DNA from: Clostridiales bacterium
Lineage (GTDB): Bacteria; Bacillota; Clostridia; Oscillospirales; QAMX01
Length of the DNA stretch: 10,192 nt
NCBI GenBank assembly: GCA_012514045.1
Contig: JAAZBA010000042.1
Location: 1-10,192 of the forward strand
Reading direction: 5' to 3'
Shown: positions 7,239-10,192 of the stretch, in pieces
How the letters are laid out: the number at the start of each line of letters is the position of its first letter
Numbering within the stretch: the first letter of the stretch is position 1
Made by a program: the position numbers and the translations under genes
Notes under the pieces: generated by a model
Seen by the model: only the letters and a program-made list of their open reading frames with translations
What the model was told of the DNA's origin: nothing
Databases searched by the model: none

Positions 7239-8000
7239 ATGCTTACGCCACAGGAGATAAAGGATAAGAGCTTCAGCAAAGTAATGGTGGGAGGCTATGA
7301 GCTTAACGCCGTTGACAGCTTCCGGGAGACGGTATATAACGACTACTCCCAGCTCTACAAGGAGAATATAACCCTAAAAGGCAAGCTCAAGATGCTTGTG
7401 GACAGGATTGAGGAATACAGAAGCGTAGACGACCAGATGAGAAAAGCGCTTCTCAACGCCCAAACTGTATCTGCCAAAATGGTGGAGGACGCGAAGAAAG
7501 ATGTAGAAAACCGTGAGCGCATGGCTTCCGAGCGTATGGACGAGAAGCTGAGAGAGATAAGAGCAAAGGTCGAGGCTGAAGAAGCTCGTCTCAGAGAGGC
7601 AAAGAACAGAGCAAACGCATATATTGACTATCTCAGCGAGGTATATCAGAAGGAAATAGATCAGCTGGAAATTCTCAGAGCCGGAGAAACAATCCCTGAC
7701 AGAGCGTTTGCTCCCGTTGCACCGGTGATAGAAACGCCTGAGGAGACGGAAGAGGAAGTAGTCCCCGACACGGTGCCTCTCCCCGAGCTTCCTCAGATTG
7801 ATGTATCCGATGAGGATCTGGAACTGCCGAAAATTCCTGTAAGAGAAGAAGAACCCGAACTAAAAATTAAAACCCCGTTTTATAAGACGGTAATTGAGGA
7901 CGATGAGGAGACAATAAACCTCACACCAAAACCAAAGTTCGAGTTTTCAAACCTCCAGTTCGGAGAAAACTACGATCCCTCCCAAAAATCGAAAAAGTAA
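7239..8000 (+). CDS. divIVA: DivIVA domain protein
   Basis: DivIVA proteins bind negatively curved membrane at septa and poles and recruit division, cell-wall or chromosome-positioning partners. The N-terminal MLTPQEIKDKSFSKV...GGYELNAVDSF (1-28) is the characteristic membrane-binding segment and first coiled coil. A long coiled coil covers about 34-148 (many Glu/Lys/Arg, QTVSAKMVEDAKKDVENRE region). Beyond it lies an acidic, Pro-rich tail (155-210) and a distinct end FEFSNLQFGENYD (234-246) that may be a partner-binding peptide. At 253 residues it is longer than the B. subtilis protein because of this tail. AAAGGGG at 7217-7223 is 15 bases before ATG, rather long. The gene closes the sepF cluster and ends just before a strong terminator. 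Confidence 0.92.
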   Translation: MLTPQEIKDKSFSKVMVGGYELNAVDSFRETVYNDYSQLYKENITLKGKLKMLVDRIEEYRSVDDQMRKALLNAQTVSAKMVEDAKKDVENRERMASERMDEKLREIRAKVEAEEARLREAKNRANAYIDYLSEVYQKEIDQLEILRAGETIPDRAFAPVAPVIETPEETEEEVVPDTVPLPELPQIDVSDEDLELPKIPVREEEPELKIKTPFYKTVIEDDEETINLTPKPKFEFSNLQFGENYDPSQKSKK

Positions 8001-8048
8001 AAAACAAGCCCGGAACAGATGTCTTGTTTCTGTTCCGGGCGCTGTTTT
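8001..8048. terminator. Bidirectional intrinsic terminator
   Basis: GCCCGGAACAGA (8008-8019) pairs perfectly with its complement at 8029-8040 around a 9-base loop. Flanking AAAACA (8001-8006) and TGTTTT (8043-8048) can extend the stem. Read on the + strand it ends divIVA with a modest TTTT; on the - strand it is followed by a TTGTTTTTT tract and can end the convergent membrane-protein gene. Confidence 0.88.
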
Positions 8049-8096
8049 GCACCGCTGAGGTGCGTTAAAGGGTATATATATCGGCTCCGACATATA

Positions 8097-8963
8097 TCAG
8101 AAGCCAAGAATACCACGAAGCGAAATACCTGCCAGGCAGGATGAAAGGACAAAGGCCAGGAAAACGCAGGCAAGGGGCACAAACAGAAACACTCTGAGAG
8201 GATAAATTCCCAGAGGATTTCCCTCTCCGTCAACTCTTGCGGAGCTTTTCAAATAGAGATATAATATGAAAAAAATCGCAGCGACAATTGAAGCAAGACA
8301 GACAAAGAACCTGTTATTCTTCACAGAGCTGTACATTATCCCGCAACATATCGGGGTCAGGCTGCAGTTAATGTATGTCAGAAGCCTTTTCCATCCGCCG
8401 GAGACAAAGACAAAGGGCAAAATCATGAGAAGCTGCGCTGCGGGAATAACTGTTGCCCACAGCGGATCGTTTCCAAAGATAGACAGAGGAGAGGAAAAGG
8501 CACGTCTGCCGATGAGAGAGTACAAAAGATAGATAGACAGCGCCGTCAGCAGGGCGACGGGAAGATGGAGGATCCACCGGCCGTGCAGATTGGATTTCTT
8601 AAGAGCCAAAAGGGGATTTTGACGTCTTATTCTCCTGCGAAAAGAGCCTATATCGCTCCGCAAATCGTATACAAGATAATGCTCTCCTATCATAGGGTAC
8701 CGCCCCGGAGCCTTGAGAGATCGCTCCCATATTCTGTTAGCGGTTTTTTTCACTTCTATAGTCTCAAGTATGGGTTTTTTGTCATCGCTTACAAGGCGTG
8801 CGCCATGCCAACTGTCGTAGGAAAACTCCATGCAATGAAGGACGTTTGATTTAGGGTTGTCAAACGCCACATAGGTGCAGCCGTTGTACTCAATAGTAAA
8901 CCTCAGGTGTATTTCATATACTATACCGTTTTCGTCCGGTATATCAATGAAGAGTCTCTTCAC
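8097..8963 (-). CDS. Uncharacterised five-helix membrane protein
   Basis: I do not recognise this 288-residue protein. The first 120 residues are soluble and probably beta-rich, with IDIPDENGIVYEIHLRF then IEYNGCTYVAFD (24-35). This is reminiscent of the small DUF1292/YrzB-type fold (negative residues, a beta hairpin, YV-strand), but the resemblance is weak. A basic segment RRRIRRQ (109-115) marks the cytoplasmic side. Five hydrophobic helices follow at about 131-151, 168-189, 194-212, 218-237 and 256-281, which implies an odd helix number with the two ends on opposite sides. The start is GTG, supported by a perfect AAAGGAGG eight bases upstream. No enzyme motif is visible. It lies downstream of the corA/acyltransferase genes on the same strand but behind a strong terminator. 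Convergent with divIVA. Confidence 0.8.
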   Translation of the reverse strand: MKRLFIDIPDENGIVYEIHLRFTIEYNGCTYVAFDNPKSNVLHCMEFSYDSWHGARLVSDDKKPILETIEVKKTANRIWERSLKAPGRYPMIGEHYLVYDLRSDIGSFRRRIRRQNPLLALKKSNLHGRWILHLPVALLTALSIYLLYSLIGRRAFSSPLSIFGNDPLWATVIPAAQLLMILPFVFVSGGWKRLLTYINCSLTPICCGIMYSSVKNNRFFVCLASIVAAIFFILYLYLKSSARVDGEGNPLGIYPLRVFLFVPLACVFLAFVLSSCLAGISLRGILGF

Positions 8964-8991
8964 TTATGTGTCCTCCTTTCCCAAAAAGGTG

Positions 8992-9029
8992 AAAAAACCA
9001 AGCCGCCGGCACGATTTGTCGGCGGCTTG
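8992..9029 (-). terminator. Intrinsic terminator after the acyltransferase gene
   Basis: On the - strand CAAGCCGCCG (9029-9020) pairs perfectly with CGGCGGCTTG (9008-8999), GC-rich, with an inner extension and a short loop, followed by G and six T (8997-8992). This is a textbook Rho-independent terminator. It ends 14 bases before the ribosome site of the next gene, so that gene has little space for a promoter of its own. Confidence 0.9.
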
Positions 9030-9038
9030 CGTAAGCCG
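9023..9038 (-). promoter_or_regulatory. Competing upstream stem (possible antiterminator)
   Basis: On the - strand CGGCTT (9038-9033), a 4-base loop and AAGCCG (9028-9023) form a perfect 6-bp stem. Its second arm is also the first arm of the terminator, so the two structures exclude each other. This can act as an attenuator, but the overlap could also be accidental because the terminator arm is partly self-similar. Confidence 0.35.
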
Positions 9039-9048
9039 AAAACCAGGT

Positions 9049-9906
9049 CTAATCCACGTCCTCCACCTTTGCCTCAAGCTTTGTCTCGAGAAGACACGGG
9101 TCGGCAAGATATTTCCAGAAAAGTCTGGCGCTCTTGGCGAAGTAAAGACCGTCACAGAAGCGTTCGTCCATAACGAGGCTAAGAGGCAGCATCTTGCGTA
9201 CACCGATTTCGTTGCCTCTGAGTGGTACCGCTTTTCTTGCCTCCTTGCCTAAAGCCAGGAAGAGACCTGTTGTGCCGAACTCATAGACATGGTGGCGTAT
9301 AGCTCCTATACCCAGGGACTTCATGTTGGTAATGAAGAGTGTTGTGTGGAATGGGCTTGCCTCAATTATAGCCTTGGGCAGGAGATTGAATTTGTCCATA
9401 GCCATAAGGGTGTTGATAACGAAACGGAGGAGAAAACTTGGGATAGACATAACCACGCCTACAAGCTTGTCGGTAAGACTTGAGGCTCCCACGTAGGCTG
9501 TATCAGCGATGATTTTATCGATGGCCTCCGATACTTCTTCGATGGTTTCCGTGCCCTCGAAGCAGAGCTTTACGGTGGTCTCCGCCGTCTCCTCACGAAG
9601 CGATTTATGCAGAGCGAATGAAATCCAGATTTTAGGGCGTGTATATATCTTGTTTCGCATGACAAATCTGTTCAGAGCCGGACGCTGGGCAATAACCCTG
9701 GTTATGGCGCTGAGGATAATTTTCATGTAGTTATAGTCTTTCCCCTCCGCCTTTTTAAGCCGTATATACTCGTCGAGTGGGTCGCAGGGAATCTCAAAAT
9801 CGATGGAGTTCTGGGAGTCGGTGCGCGTCTTCATAATATAGGGTATGATCATGTCAAAGACATCAAGATCGCGAACCCTTCTGCCGTCATAGCGTTTTGA
9901 AAACAT
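9049..9906 (-). CDS. Stand-alone E2-type acyltransferase domain protein, catalytic His replaced
   Basis: The 285-residue product resembles the catalytic domain of 2-oxo acid dehydrogenase E2 subunits and chloramphenicol acetyltransferases, with no lipoyl or subunit-binding domain. Family landmarks are the helix with ITRVIAQRPALNRFV (68-82), ISFALHKSLREET (95-107), HTTLFITNMKSLGIGAI (187-203), FGTTGLFLALG (210-220) and the C-terminal MDERFCDGLYFAKSARLF (246-263). The last element corresponds to the active-site DHRxxDG/HxxxDG motif, but the His is Glu248 here while Asp252-Gly253 remain. Standard acyl transfer from CoA or lipoamide by the His base is therefore unlikely, unless another residue serves. 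ATG is preceded by AAAAGGAGCC. It starts 15 bp after corA, so the two are probably cotranscribed, and it ends at a strong terminator. A catalytic role remains unproved. Confidence 0.82.
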   Translation of the reverse strand: MFSKRYDGRRVRDLDVFDMIIPYIMKTRTDSQNSIDFEIPCDPLDEYIRLKKAEGKDYNYMKIILSAITRVIAQRPALNRFVMRNKIYTRPKIWISFALHKSLREETAETTVKLCFEGTETIEEVSEAIDKIIADTAYVGASSLTDKLVGVVMSIPSFLLRFVINTLMAMDKFNLLPKAIIEASPFHTTLFITNMKSLGIGAIRHHVYEFGTTGLFLALGKEARKAVPLRGNEIGVRKMLPLSLVMDERFCDGLYFAKSARLFWKYLADPCLLETKLEAKVEDVD

Positions 9907-9921
9907 AATGCAAGGCTCCTT

Positions 9922-10192
9922 TTAGAAAAGATCTTTTTTGTTAAGGATAAAAGCGGTTACCGCGATGATAATAGCAGTTATTGCAAGCGGCGCCCAGGTA
10001 TATGGCAGCGGAAGGTCCTTAACATTCATCCCGTAGAAACCAAATATAATGTTGGGGATAGTCATGAGAATCGTTATGGAGGTGAGGACCTTCATGATGA
10101 TGCTCAAGTTATTTGAGATAACCGATGCGAAAGCGTCCATTGTACCGGTCATAATGTCTGAGTAGATGGTGGCCATCTCAATGGCCTGCTTA
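9922..10192 (-). CDS. corA: CorA family Mg2+/divalent cation transporter (C-terminal part)
   Basis: The frame stays open to the window edge, so the start and the large cytoplasmic N-terminal domain lie beyond 10192. The visible part reads KQAIEMATIYSDIMTGTMD, the long stalk helix leading into the membrane, then pore helix TM1 (SIIMKVLTSITILMTIPNIIFG) ending in the family signature YGMNV (about nt 10021-10035), a short loop with DLPLPY, and TM2 (WAPLAITAIIIAVTAFIL), with the basic end NKKDLF in the cytoplasm. These are the hallmarks of the pentameric CorA channel. The stop is TAA. It is the upstream partner of the acyltransferase-like gene. Confidence 0.93.
   Translation of the reverse strand, partial: KQAIEMATIYSDIMTGTMDAFASVISNNLSIIMKVLTSITILMTIPNIIFGFYGMNVKDLPLPYTWAPLAITAIIIAVTAFILNKKDLF

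Noticed and set aside
8049..8063. Small hairpin GCACC-GCTGA-GGTGC
   Set aside because: A 5-bp stem without a T tract; weak beside the strong terminator next to it.
8073..8098. AT-rich imperfect inverted repeat around CGGCTCCG
   Set aside because: The arms pair with offsets and the site is between convergent gene ends, so no regulatory role is supported.
8266..9252. Several + strand open frames opposite the membrane-protein and acyltransferase genes
   Set aside because: They overlap - strand genes that have proper Shine-Dalgarno sites and domain signatures, and they carry none themselves.
1..10192. Search for tRNA, rRNA, CRISPR, insertion sequence or defence genes
   Set aside because: No cloverleaf-like stretch, repeat-spacer array, transposase or terminal inverted repeats was seen; nearly all sequence is explained by the listed genes.

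Overview
The window looks like a chromosomal core-gene segment of a low-GC-lineage Gram-positive bacterium, most likely an uncultured Clostridia member (Oscillospirales-like) of moderate GC content. The reasons are the order mutL-miaA-hfq, the sepF-yggT-divIVA cell-division cluster, strong AAAGGAGG-type ribosome binding sites, and a stand-alone E2-type acyltransferase next to corA. Coding density is high. I see no mobile element, CRISPR array, rRNA or tRNA.

Left part (1-6330, + strand): a DUF4838 glycoside-hydrolase-like gene, cut at its 5' end by the window edge, is followed by mutL (1-base overlap), miaA (24-bp gap), hfq (35-bp gap) and an HlyD-like membrane-anchored protein (4-base overlap, TTG start). 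These probably form one transcription unit for mismatch repair, tRNA modification and RNA chaperoning. An extra extended -10 promoter candidate for hfq lies inside the end of miaA.

Middle part (6331-8000, + strand): a good sigma-A-type promoter, carrying a direct repeat and a perfect inverted repeat, precedes sepF, yggT and divIVA. These act in Z-ring anchoring, septum/membrane organisation and pole or septum marking. The usual neighbour ylmH is absent between yggT and divIVA. The cluster ends at a strong hairpin that can also serve the convergent genes.

Right part (8097-10192, - strand): reading leftwards there is the C-terminal end of a CorA-type Mg2+ channel, an E2-like acyltransferase domain protein lacking the usual catalytic His, a strong intrinsic terminator, and an unrecognised five-helix membrane protein with a small soluble N-terminal domain.

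I did not find convincing evidence of a wholly new system. The items most worth a second look are the sepF promoter architecture, the terminator with a competing upstream stem before the orphan membrane protein, that protein itself, the His-less acyltransferase, and the DUF4838 gene fused translationally to mutL.
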